64,000 nucleotides of DNA from Paracoccus sp. (in: a-proteobacteria). Its GTDB lineage: Bacteria; Pseudomonadota; Alphaproteobacteria; Rhodobacterales; Rhodobacteraceae. A program made the translations under genes and the position numbers. This document shows positions 1 to 8,074 of this stretch, in pieces. The notes beneath the pieces were generated by a model. That model searched no databases. It saw nothing but the letters and a program-made list of their open reading frames with translations, and was not told the origin of the DNA. Each line of letters starts with the position of its first letter. Position 1 is the first letter of the stretch. The DNA is taken from positions 1 through 64,000 of the forward strand of contig NZ_JAUNTJ010000008.1 of the NCBI RefSeq assembly GCF_030538755.1, in the 5' to 3' direction.

Positions 1-67
1 TGTTCGGAGCCGTGAATCACGCAGGCCGACCAAAATCAACGGGTCCTGAGCCTAGCTGTTGGTCAGG

Positions 68-1687
68 GTTGCCGCTGGACCGCGATTTCTGAATGAGTAC
101 ACTTTTCCAGTTGATCCGCCGCACGGCGGCGGGGTTGCCGCTGGACCGCGATTTCTGAATGAGTACACTGATAATGACAAACGCCGTCGAGCCGTCTTTG
201 TTGCCGCTGGACCGCGATTTCTGAATGAGTACACTTCCAGTCGTTCGCAATCGGCTTGTGTGAAGTTGCCGCTGGACCGCGATTTCTGAATGAGTACACT
301 CTAAGACGTACCTTACGCTTGTCGTGATTAGTTGCCGCTGGACCGCGATTTCTGAATGAGTACACTGGACAGCTTTCCGCCCCCGTGTCATCGAAGGTTG
401 CCGCTGGACCGCGATTTCTGAATGAGTACACTAAGCCGACACGCGACTTAACGTGCAAGTTAGTTGCCGCTGGACCGCGATTTCTGAATGAGTACACTCC
501 GGAACGCCAGTCCAGCCAGTCGCGAAAAGTTGCCGCTGGACCGCGATTTCTGAATGAGTACACTGATTAGGGCTGGAGTTAGCGAGAGCAGCGAGTTGCC
601 GCTGGACCGCGATTTCTGAATGAGTACACTAAGCAGCGCGCACGGAGCGGTTCGCCGTCTGTTGCCGCTGGACCGCGATTTCTGAATGAGTACACTTATA
701 GTGCCGGAACCAGCGGGCCGTGCCGGGGTTGCCGCTGGACCGCGATTTCTGAATGAGTACACTTCGCCAGCAGGATCGGGCCGATTGGGCGTTGTTGCCG
801 CTGGACCGCGATTTCTGAATGAGTACACTGTTGTCATCGAACACGAACAACCAGAACCGGTTGCCGCTGGACCGCGATTTCTGAATGAGTACACTAATTC
901 CGCGACTGTCATAAATTTATTTAGGGTTGCCGCTAGACCGCGATTTCTGAATGAGTACACTTCCAAGATCGAGGTTGGGATTATCGGTCTCGTTGCCGCT
1001 AGACCGCGATTTCTGAATGAGTACACTTCACATCCGAAATATCAAGAAGGCTCTTAAGTTGCCGCTAGACCGCGATTTCTGAATGAGTACACTGGGGCGC
1101 GGCAGGCGGGGCTGCCAAGAAGGGTTGCCGCTAGACCGCGATTTCTGAATGAGTACACTCTTGGGATCGGCGGCGATGGCAAGCAGACGGTTGCCGCTAG
1201 ACCGCGATTTCTGAATGAGTACACTGGCCCTCCGGGCGATGGCGGTCCAGTGGGAGTTGCCGCTAGACCGCGATTTCTGAATGAGTACACTCGGCCTTGC
1301 GCCGCATGAGCCGCGCCTGAAGTTGCCGCTAGACCGCGATTTCTGAATGAGTACACTACGCCCCGGCCCACATCGGCGATGGTCCCAGTTGCCGCTAGAC
1401 CGCGATTTCTGAATGAGTACACTGCGGGAATACGACGCTTGTGTATGGGAAGAGTTGCCGCTAGACCGCGATTTCTGAATGAGTACACTCATGCGCTCGA
1501 ATGGCACTCAGATTCTCGAGTTGCCGCTAGACCGCGATTTCTGAATGAGTACACTAAGCCCCATCAGCGGGGCTTCGCGGGCCTTGTTGCCGCTAGACCG
1601 CGATTTCTGAATGAGTACACTCGGGCGCTTGTTCACGCCTTCGGCCACGGAGTTGCCGCTAGACCGCGATTTCTGAATGAGTACACT
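68..1687 (+). CRISPR. Type II-C CRISPR array, 25 repeats and 24 spacers
   Basis: There are 25 repeats of 36 nt, each starting GTTGCCGCT and ending GAGTACACT, separated by 24 spacers of 29-31 nt (mostly 30). Repeats differ at only one place: base 10 is G in the first 13 repeats (68-895) and A in the last 12 (926-1687). I place the crRNA strand on plus because the repeat's 5' part is complementary to the anti-repeat at 6646-6672, and because the repeat ends in TACACT, which resembles the -10 box carried inside repeats of Neisseria-type II-C arrays. No terminal repeat is degenerate. I recognised no spacer as matching elsewhere in this window. Confidence 0.98.
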
Positions 1688-1690
1688 CGT

Positions 1691-1730
1691 CCTGCCGCAA
1701 GTTTCTGATATAAAAGAGATTTGTGGCAGG
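1691..1730 (+). terminator. Hairpin between array end and cas2
   Basis: The left arm CCTGCCGCAA (1691-1700) pairs with TTGTGGCAGG (1721-1730) apart from one G-T wobble, across a 20-nt A/T-rich loop. On the plus strand TTCGTTTG follows. It lies 3 nt past the last repeat and 30 nt from the end of cas2, so it could end the precursor crRNA or the convergent cas mRNA. It could also be part of the leader. Its function is inferred from position and structure only. Confidence 0.4.
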
Positions 1731-1759
1731 TTCGTTTGTGGGGAAATGGCGAATCATTG

Positions 1760-2104
1760 TCAGAACAGCACCAGTTGCGATGGATTTTCCCGGGCGCTGC
1801 GGCGGCCTTGGTCCGAGAAATGTACGATATCACGGTACTGGCGGTCTGTCAGCGTCAGGATCTGGACGTCGCCTTGCGAGGGCAGCGCGCGCTCAATCCG
1901 GCGGACGCGGCTTTCGAAGGCCTCCTTGCCGTTGATAAAGCGGGCGTAGATCGAGAACTGGCTGCGCTCGAAACCTTCGTCCAGCAGGAAGTTGCGGAAA
2001 TCCCCGGCCGCTTTACGTTGCGGCTTGGAATCGGTCGGCAGGTCGAACATCACAAGGATCCACATCAGGCGATATCCACTTAGAAATGTTGCCGGGCCGC
2101 TCAT
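1760..2104 (-). CDS. cas2: CRISPR-associated endoribonuclease-like protein Cas2
   Basis: Cas2 is the small dimeric partner of Cas1 in the spacer-integration complex. The core starting MWILVMFDLPTDSK gives the ferredoxin-like first strand with its conserved Asp, followed by the SQFSIYARF strand typical of type II Cas2. From the upstream ATG the protein is 114 residues. That ATG overlaps the cas1 stop as ATGA, which favours translational coupling. An internal ATG at 2065 would give 101 residues starting exactly at the conserved core, so the start is uncertain. It is the last gene of the cas9-cas1-cas2 minus-strand operon and ends 72 nt from the array. Confidence 0.95.
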   Translation of the reverse strand: MSGPATFLSGYRLMWILVMFDLPTDSKPQRKAAGDFRNFLLDEGFERSQFSIYARFINGKEAFESRVRRIERALPSQGDVQILTLTDRQYRDIVHFSDQGRRSARENPSQLVLF

Positions 2105-3012
2105 TTCCCGAGACCCGAAAGGACGAGTGGCGGTGGAGCTTCGGGCAGAGCCAGGCGCAATTTGCGCGTCTCGAAGCTTTGGGCGAGCGAAGTGGCGAGG
2201 CGGGAAAGGGCGACCGATACGGGGCTGGTTTCGCCAGTCAGCGGAAGGTCCAGCGCGATCAGTTCAGCCATACGGCGTTTAGCCTGCGACGTAACCTCGG
2301 GGCCATCGGTCGTGGCGATGGCGCGGGCTGTCAGATCGACCAGCGGGCGGAATGGCTCTATCAGGTCATCGGCCAGCGCGAAGGCATTCGAGCGGTTGGA
2401 ATGAAACAGCCCGATGGTTGGGTGCAGGCCAGCGGCGACCACTGCCCGCGCCGTTGCGGCGCGCAAAACGGTGTAACCATAATTCAGCAAGGCATTGATG
2501 TCGGGCAGATCCTTATCGCGGCGAAAATCCCGGCCCATTATCAGCGGCCAATAAATGCGGGCCGCTTGCGCTTCGGTATTGCCGCTGTCGCCTGATTGGA
2601 CATTGCGGGCCAGCATATCCAATGGCGCAGGCGGCTGACCAATAGCGGCAAGGGCCGCCGCCTGCATCTTGATCTTGGCGATCACGATTTGTTTCCAGGC
2701 TTGCTTTATCAGAGGTTGCGGCGCGTCCCATTGCGCACGCATCCGGGCATTTTGCATATGGTGGCCGTCAAGCGAACAGATCACCGCCCGAGGCTGGTGA
2801 TTGGCCCCGCAAAGAACAACCGGCGCGCCGCGATTGGCCAGTTCGACCAGCAGTGAATTGCTCCAGGTGATGCCGTGGGAATGGGCAATGACCGCTGTGA
2901 TTTGATCGAGAGGCACGCGGCCTATGGTTTCACCAGCCGCCTCGACCTGCATGAAGCCGCGATCCCGCGAGAGATGACGGCCATCCTGACTGATATCGAC
3001 GATCTGTTCCAC
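2101..3012 (-). CDS. cas1: CRISPR integrase Cas1 (type II)
   Basis: Cas1 catalyses integration of new spacers together with Cas2. The 303-residue length is normal for type II Cas1. The expected metal-binding residues are visible: E147 in GNTEAQAARIYW, H204 in GLFHSNRSNAF and E219 in DDLIEPFRPLVD. The start is a GTG at 3012, which begins the usual MEQIVDISQDGR N-terminus; I see no good upstream ATG. The gene follows cas9 after 78 nt holding two hairpins, one of which ends about 10 nt before the GTG, so translation may be modulated. Its stop overlaps the cas2 start. Confidence 0.96.
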   Translation of the reverse strand: MEQIVDISQDGRHLSRDRGFMQVEAAGETIGRVPLDQITAVIAHSHGITWSNSLLVELANRGAPVVLCGANHQPRAVICSLDGHHMQNARMRAQWDAPQPLIKQAWKQIVIAKIKMQAAALAAIGQPPAPLDMLARNVQSGDSGNTEAQAARIYWPLIMGRDFRRDKDLPDINALLNYGYTVLRAATARAVVAAGLHPTIGLFHSNRSNAFALADDLIEPFRPLVDLTARAIATTDGPEVTSQAKRRMAELIALDLPLTGETSPVSVALSRLATSLAQSFETRKLRLALPEAPPPLVLSGLGK

Positions 3013-3021
3013 TGGGGCAAT

Positions 3022-3084
3022 CCCGGCGCAATTGATTTTTTTATAATCAACGCGCCGGGTGATTCGATCCAGAAGATTCTGGAT
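3022..3084 (-). promoter_or_regulatory. Two hairpins in the cas9-cas1 gap
   Basis: Reading on the coding (minus) strand, the first hairpin is ATCCAGAA-GA or TC loop-TTCTGGAT (3067-3084), only 7 nt after the cas9 stop. The second (3022-3059) pairs CCCGGCGC with GCGCCGGG and continues, after a small bulge, with TTGATT and AATCAA around an A-rich loop. No T tract follows either, so neither is a classic terminator. The second lies directly before the cas1 GTG. It could lower cas1-cas2 expression relative to cas9, or protect a processed mRNA end. Function is inference. Confidence 0.45.
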
Positions 3085-3090
3085 TCGGCG

Positions 3091-6000
3091 TTAACTTGAG
3101 TTCCGTATGCGTCCTGCTTCATCCACAATGACCCTGCGCGCCCCGGACTTGAGCAGGCTGCCGGCATTGCAGCGGATAAACACATCCTCTTTGTCGCGAC
3201 GATAACGCTGGTCGGCATTGCTTTCGTTATGGGCGACAAGGCTGATCCCGCCATTCGTATCAAACTTTACAACAACCGCGATCACTGGCCCGAACTTGCT
3301 GTTGTCCAGCTTGACCATATCGCCTTTGTAAAGCCGTATCAGACGTTTTGCGGCCGGGTGTGGCTTTGTTTCGCCTGACTGGTGCGCATCAAAGGTTGAA
3401 ACAACCTGATGCACCGGCTTGCCGTCCGGCATACGCCAGACCTCATAGCATTGGTTGCTGTCGCCTTTGTAGCCCTTATAGGCGCGGCCTTGGGTATCGC
3501 GAATTTTGATAACATCCACCGGCTCGATAATCCGCACATGCCGGATGCGATGATAGGGGCCGGGCTGTTCGCGAAAGGCTTTCAGGGCGGCCTGCAAATC
3601 CTTGCCGCTTTTGTCTTTAACTATCGGCGTCAGCAATTTCACCAGATAGGGGTCGCGAATCTTGTCGAGCATTGCCGGGGTCGGGCTGTCAAAAGCCTTG
3701 CGCGTCACCACCAGCGGCACGCCCCGCGCGGTCTTGTCGGTCAACCCATAGGCGGTATCGTTGTGCAATTGACCTGCCGTTGAATCCCGCCCCTGCTTTT
3801 TCGCCTCGGGGTCGAAGCGACCGTGATCGGCGCGGTGGCTGACGGTGGTTGTCTTTAGCTGTTGCGCAAGATCGGCGCGAAAACTTTCCCATGGCGCGGG
3901 GATCGAGCCTGCCAATTCCTCCAACCCGTTTTCGACATTGGCTTTCGCCATATCGGAAATACGTTTGACCATTCCCTGATCTGTCGCACCGATAACAGCG
4001 GCGTCAATCATATGGTGGCGGTGGTCCTGACGGTTTTTGGCTTTTGCAGTTCCGCGATGCGCGTCAGGCAGCAGGCTGTTCAGCCCCCAGTGACGGCGCA
4101 GCATTTCGGTCAGTTTTCCCGCTACAACCCAGATCGGACGCCGACCCTCTGATAGAGCATCAGCATAAAGGCTTTCCAGATATTCCCGTGCCACCCGCGA
4201 CAGATATTGCGTATCAACCAGTGCGCGGGCGGAAAAATCACGCTCGCCTTCGTATTTCTCCATCGCATCGGGTTGGAAACGCCAGCGTTTTCCTTCGGGG
4301 AGGTTTTTCAGATTGGCCTCGATTGCCGGCCATTTCGGGGTCCCGCCCCACGCCTCCCACGGGGTTTTGTTGCGCTTTTCCCGGTTGGCGGATTTCAGGC
4401 AAATCGTGCGGTTGTTAAAGCTGTCATCCAGCGTGCGCGAATAGGGCAGGATGTGGTCAATATCGCAACTGCCATCAAACAGCATGGCGGCGGAAATCAC
4501 CTGCCCGGTATAGGGGCAGCGGCGCTTTAAGACATCCGGCGAGGTTTCCTCCCATACCCGCAAGATTGCGCGATTGCGGCCATTGTCCTGAACCTTCAGC
4601 TCTTCGATCAGTTTCTGGCTGCGCTGCTCGGCTGCCTTTTGGTTTTTGGCGTTGGTCTGCGCCAGATCACGCTTTTGCTCCTCGCTCATTTTCAGATCGC
4701 GGGCGAGTTCCAGCACGATTTCATCCGGGCGGCCATGAATATCAATGATCCGGTTCACAAGCCGCCGGATCTGCCCCAGCCCGATATGCACGGTCGGGTT
4801 GGTGATGCGCCCGAAGCGGGTCACGTCATCGTCGCTTTCCTCGCCAGTGCCGGGCAGGACGTGGCGGTCAAGAATCTGTCCGTAATAGGGCAGGCGGTCC
4901 AGCACCTCGCCGGTGGCCAGATGCGAATGATTCCAGCCGCAGAACTCCACGGCTTCGTTATAGGTCGCGACCTCCTGATCCGCCGTCCCGCCGATCAAAG
5001 CGGCAAGAATGCGGCGGGTCGCGGTTTCGCCCAGCCGGCCAAAGCCTTCGGGCAGGGGCGCATCGGCAATGGCGCGCGCGCGGTCGCGGTCAAAGCCGGT
5101 GTGGTCCATCAGCCAGCTTACCAGCTTTTCGCCGTCCTGTTCGTCGCGCAGGCGCTGGATGATCTGCCACTGCGCGTCCGTGTCCAGCGCGGTCCAGCCG
5201 GGGCCATAGCGGTCGGGATGGGCAAGGCTCATCCGCACCGGATCGCAGGCGATGGCATCGCGCATCGCGGTTTCCAGTGAAAAGCTTTCATCCGGGTGCA
5301 GCTTGATAATTTTCCTTAGCGCGACCAGCGTCAGCTTGTTCGAGCCGGGGCTTTTGGCCGGAACCTTGGCGTTCAGCGCAAAGATGATCTTGTCGCGTTC
5401 CTCGCGCGTCAGGCGACGTTTCGGCTGACCGGGGGTGACGACACGCAGCATGTTCACGGTTTCATAAAGCGTGCGCTGTTGCGTCAGCGGGTGTGCCTTG
5501 GGCAGGCGGCGTTCGGGCAGGAAAAGACAGCGGCCAATCGCCGGGGCCTTCAGGGGGCGCTGATAAAAGATCTTTTCAAAGATCAGGTCGCGCAATTCGT
5601 CGGTCAGTTCGGGGTGATGGGGGGCTTGTGCCTGCCAGAGCTTGTGAAATTCTTCCTCCAGATGGCGGCGGTCGGGGTAAAAATCATAGCCGGGCTGTTC
5701 CTTGCCATCCTCGCCGGTCAGATGCGGGTTGATCCGGGTGCGCACGGCGGGGACCGCACGGGCATCGCCAGCACTGGCGCGGCGCATGTGCAGAAACTCG
5801 CCATAGGTCCGGGCACCCGCCGCCATCATCGCCTGATCCAGCCGCGCCGAGGCATCGGCGATCAGCCCGCCTTCGTTATTGCCCTTGTCCGCGCGCCGGT
5901 TCGATTTGAACCCGCGCCGCTGGTTCAGGTGAAAGAATGCGCGGCCCAGATGTGTCAGCGGCAGCGGTTGCGTCAGACCCGTAGCCCGCAGCGCATAAGG

Positions 6001-6291
6001 ATCAAGCCGGGCCAGAGCCGCCGCCTCGTCCGGGTTTTGCGGCATCAGCCCGGCTTCGGCCATGCGCTTCATCAGGGTGGCGCGGCGGCGCAGATAGCGG
6101 TCGCGGCGGCGGCGCATGGCGCGGGCATTGCGTCGCCCGACGGCCAGCGATTGCCCGGTCTTGGCCTCGCGCCCATCGCCGAAAATCCGCACGCCGCCAT
6201 CGAGGATGCGCACGGGGCGACCGTTGACAATTTCGTAAAGAATCCAGCCTATTGAGGAGGTCCCGACATCAAGGGCGAGGCGTGTGAACAT
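3091..6291 (-). CDS. cas9: Cas9 RNA-guided DNA endonuclease, type II-C
   Basis: Cas9 cuts crRNA/tracrRNA-specified double-stranded DNA. It is 1,066 residues from the ATG at 6291, chosen because RuvC-I (ALDVGTSSIGW, D8) begins right there; the open frame extends upstream but encodes nothing Cas9-like. An Arg-rich bridge helix follows at about 52-72. RuvC-II (EIVLELARDLK, E528), HNH (CDIDHILPYS, H613) and RuvC-III (HHMIDAAV, H759/D763) are intact, so both nuclease sites look active. The compact size and cas9-cas1-cas2 order without csn2 or cas4 indicate subtype II-C. Its PAM cannot be read from sequence. The upstream region carries a seed-like match to the guide of the adjacent long tracrRNA candidate. 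Confidence 0.98.
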   Translation of the reverse strand: MFTRLALDVGTSSIGWILYEIVNGRPVRILDGGVRIFGDGREAKTGQSLAVGRRNARAMRRRRDRYLRRRATLMKRMAEAGLMPQNPDEAAALARLDPYALRATGLTQPLPLTHLGRAFFHLNQRRGFKSNRRADKGNNEGGLIADASARLDQAMMAAGARTYGEFLHMRRASAGDARAVPAVRTRINPHLTGEDGKEQPGYDFYPDRRHLEEEFHKLWQAQAPHHPELTDELRDLIFEKIFYQRPLKAPAIGRCLFLPERRLPKAHPLTQQRTLYETVNMLRVVTPGQPKRRLTREERDKIIFALNAKVPAKSPGSNKLTLVALRKIIKLHPDESFSLETAMRDAIACDPVRMSLAHPDRYGPGWTALDTDAQWQIIQRLRDEQDGEKLVSWLMDHTGFDRDRARAIADAPLPEGFGRLGETATRRILAALIGGTADQEVATYNEAVEFCGWNHSHLATGEVLDRLPYYGQILDRHVLPGTGEESDDDVTRFGRITNPTVHIGLGQIRRLVNRIIDIHGRPDEIVLELARDLKMSEEQKRDLAQTNAKNQKAAEQRSQKLIEELKVQDNGRNRAILRVWEETSPDVLKRRCPYTGQVISAAMLFDGSCDIDHILPYSRTLDDSFNNRTICLKSANREKRNKTPWEAWGGTPKWPAIEANLKNLPEGKRWRFQPDAMEKYEGERDFSARALVDTQYLSRVAREYLESLYADALSEGRRPIWVVAGKLTEMLRRHWGLNSLLPDAHRGTAKAKNRQDHRHHMIDAAVIGATDQGMVKRISDMAKANVENGLEELAGSIPAPWESFRADLAQQLKTTTVSHRADHGRFDPEAKKQGRDSTAGQLHNDTAYGLTDKTARGVPLVVTRKAFDSPTPAMLDKIRDPYLVKLLTPIVKDKSGKDLQAALKAFREQPGPYHRIRHVRIIEPVDVIKIRDTQGRAYKGYKGDSNQCYEVWRMPDGKPVHQVVSTFDAHQSGETKPHPAAKRLIRLYKGDMVKLDNSKFGPVIAVVVKFDTNGGISLVAHNESNADQRYRRDKEDVFIRCNAGSLLKSGARRVIVDEAGRIRNSS

Positions 6292-6347
6292 GGGTGTGTC
6301 TCTTTGGACCGGTGACTTTGGCTGATGGTGGCTGGCGATCACGCCTG

Positions 6348-6370
6348 AGTCAAGAATTAATGTCTTTGAG
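6348..6370 (+). promoter_or_regulatory. Putative Cas9 self-target site in the cas9 promoter region
   Basis: The plus-strand sequence TGTCTTTGA (6361-6369) is identical to the nine bases that directly precede the degenerate repeat at 6579, and the following G also matches. In a guide RNA these would be the PAM-proximal seed. A 20-nt protospacer ending at 6369 would reach 6350 and cover a minus-strand TTGACT (6348-6353), a candidate -35 box for cas9; the corresponding -10 is poor. The 3' flank, GGAAAACT, would be the PAM side. The site lies about 70 bp upstream of the cas9 ATG. The match is seen; binding and repression are inferred. Confidence 0.5.
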
Positions 6371-6610
6371 GAAAACTTATTGTTCTTGGTGGGCGGATGG
6401 CTTAGGATAAATGTGCCCAGTTCTTGCCGGGGCGATGTGGTCCGGTTCACCCCGTGACTGGCTCTGATAAGCAGCATCGCTTTCGCAAGAGGGAAAGTCG
6501 GCGTCCACACCCGGCTAAGGGCATCAATAGCTTCCGAGCCATGAGGGACAATGTTCCCTGACCCGGCAGTGTCTTTGAGTTGCGACTGGACTGCGATTTC
6601 TGAATTGCTC

Positions 6611-6638
6611 TTGACTTGGCCGCGAGAATGCCTTTATC
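6611..6638 (+). promoter_or_regulatory. Candidate promoter of short tracrRNA
   Basis: TTGACT (6611-6616) is followed after 16 bp by TTTATC (6633-6638), a reasonable sigma-70-type -35/-10 pair. The predicted start would fall at about 6645, exactly where the anti-repeat begins. It lies inside what would be the loop of the longer transcript, as expected if long and short tracrRNA forms have separate promoters. Confidence 0.55.
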
Positions 6639-6645
6639 GGGAAGC

Positions 6646-6765
6646 ATTCAGAAATCGCGGTCGAGTGGTTAACAAGCTCGACAGAGCACCACATTGAAGC
6701 ACGGGCTACGGCCCGTGTTTCCATATTCGGCTGTCCTCTGCCGGTGGGCTTCCCCTTTGATTCCA
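6646..6765 (+). ncRNA. tracrRNA
   Basis: Bases 6646-6672 (starting ATTCAGAAATCGCGGTC) are complementary to the 5' two thirds of the array repeat, with a few wobbles or mismatches near the outer end. Base 10 of the repeat, which varies between array halves, faces a G here and pairs with neither variant. Downstream is a tail with a perfect hairpin CACGGGC-TACG-GCCCGTG followed by TTT (about 6700-6720), then a weaker CGGC/GCCG hairpin and a GGGCTTCCCC stretch before CTTTG, which may end the RNA. The 3' end is approximate. It is needed for crRNA maturation and Cas9 loading. Confidence 0.88.
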
Positions 6766-7111
6766 AGGACGCGCTGCAAGCGGTCTTGGTTGCCTGCGCA
6801 GCCAGCCACCTCCAAATCCGTCCTGAAATCCACCCCAACGAACCAGCCGACCAAGTTCTGACTTGGCAGAGGGCTGATGTGCGCACCCTGCGCTGGCGCT
6901 GCGTCATCGTTCTGAACATCAGCAAGCGTGACTGGCAGGATTGTGTCGAACTGGGCAGGTTGCCGTCGCGCATTCGCGCAAACGTGCTGGCCAGTTGTGG
7001 CGGTCCAATCACGTGGGGGCGAACCAGACCCGCGCGCCTTTGCGGGGATGCTGATCGGGCAGGTGATGCGGCACTGATCCGGGCGGATCGGCGCACGGTC
7101 AGGCCGCGAAT
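6766..7111. other. Region without an assignable gene
   Basis: About 345 bp between the tracrRNA and the LysR gene. Open frames exist on both strands, but none has a recognisable family, a convincing start or a ribosome site. It may be remnant coding sequence separating the CRISPR locus from the metabolic region. Confidence 0.5.
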
Positions 7112-8032
7112 CTAGGCCGCCGTGCCCGCCAGCCTGTGCCGGTTCTGCGCCACCAGATCGCGCAGGAATGTGGCGACGGCCTGCACCCGGCGCGATCCGG
7201 CAAGGTCGGATTGCGTGACCAGCCAGATCACCTGATCCAGCCCCGCTTCGGCCTGAACGCAGGTCAATCCACGCGGGCGGGCCAGAAAATGCGGCAGCAC
7301 GGCAAGGCCCATGCCGCCTGCGCAGGCCGCCAGATGCCCGGCCAGCGTGCCCGAGACCACGGCAGGCGCGCGGCCCGGCCATCTGCGCTCGGACCATTGC
7401 GCGGCGGGCAGATGGGCCTGCGTTTCAGGCCATGCGATAAAGGCATCCTCAGCGGGGCGCACCGCCAGATAGGCGGGGGCGGCATACAGCCCGAACCCCA
7501 GCACCCCAAGCCGTTGCACCACCACATTGCCGCGCTCGGGCCGCACCATGCGCAGGGCAATATCGGCATCGCGGCGATGCAGGCTGACGGTGGCGATGTC
7601 GGTCAGCACCTCGACCACCAGTTGCGGGTGCCGGTCGCGCAGCCGGGCCAGTTCGGGCAGGATCAGGCCGGTGGCCAGATTTTCCGCCGTGGCCAGCCGC
7701 ACCCGCCCCGCAACCTCGGCCTGCGCGGCGGCGCCGTGGTGCAGGGACAGGGCGGCGGCCTCGATCGCCTCGGCCCGGTCGATCAGCGCCGCGCCATCCG
7801 CTGTCAGCGCATAGCCAGACTGCTGGCGGGTGAACAGCGGCTGCCCCATCGCGGATTCAAACCGGGCGATGCGGCGCGACACGGTGGCCAGCCCGACCCC
7901 CAGTCGTGCCGCCGCCCCGCTGAGCGAACCTGTCCGCGCGATGGCCACAAAGCACTGCACGTCATCCCAGATGAACCCGTCTTTTCCGATAATGGAAACC
8001 TCTTTGCCGATTGTGGGTGTATCCCGCCGCAT
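7112..8032 (-). CDS. LysR-family transcriptional regulator
   Basis: The protein has 306 residues from the ATG at 8032; a further ATG at 8047 would add five. The N-terminal winged helix is clear (DDVQCFVAIARTGSLSGAAA, then RLGVGLATVSRRI). The rest is the effector-binding periplasmic-binding-protein fold. It is divergent from the aldo/keto reductase starting at 8075, with only 42 bp between them. By the usual LysR arrangement it probably controls that reductase and the small gene behind it. The inducer is unknown. Confidence 0.9.
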   Translation of the reverse strand: MRRDTPTIGKEVSIIGKDGFIWDDVQCFVAIARTGSLSGAAARLGVGLATVSRRIARFESAMGQPLFTRQQSGYALTADGAALIDRAEAIEAAALSLHHGAAAQAEVAGRVRLATAENLATGLILPELARLRDRHPQLVVEVLTDIATVSLHRRDADIALRMVRPERGNVVVQRLGVLGFGLYAAPAYLAVRPAEDAFIAWPETQAHLPAAQWSERRWPGRAPAVVSGTLAGHLAACAGGMGLAVLPHFLARPRGLTCVQAEAGLDQVIWLVTQSDLAGSRRVQAVATFLRDLVAQNRHRLAGTAA

Positions 8033-8074
8033 TCGGAAATGCCACATTCCCCCAGACCGGCAAGGATGGGGGCG

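Larger units (their letters stand above)
6552..6765 (+). ncRNA. Candidate long-form tracrRNA / natural single-guide RNA
   Basis: The order on the plus strand is: a putative guide ending TGTCTTTGA at 6578; a degenerate CRISPR repeat (6579-6606) differing from the array repeat at three positions over 28 nt; a 39-nt spacer; then the tracrRNA anti-repeat (6646-6672) and tail. The degenerate repeat and anti-repeat pair almost continuously, including an uninterrupted run of at least 17 pairs, so one transcript would fold like a single-guide RNA. This matches the logic of the Streptococcus pyogenes long tracrRNA that directs Cas9 to its own promoter. I could not identify the promoter of the long form. 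The alternative is a decayed solo repeat. Confidence 0.55.

Noticed and set aside
17-1708. Open frames of 60-190 codons across the CRISPR array on both strands
   Set aside because: They are translations of the repeat (recurring YSFRNRG, SVLIQKS or GPRFLNEYT units), not genes.
5479-6255. 258-codon frame on the plus strand opposite cas9
   Set aside because: A high-GC shadow of the cas9 coding strand with no family features; cas9 itself is certain.
6579-6606. A second CRISPR array starting behind cas9
   Set aside because: Only one degenerate repeat with no second copy at 66-bp spacing; it fits a tracrRNA-associated repeat better.
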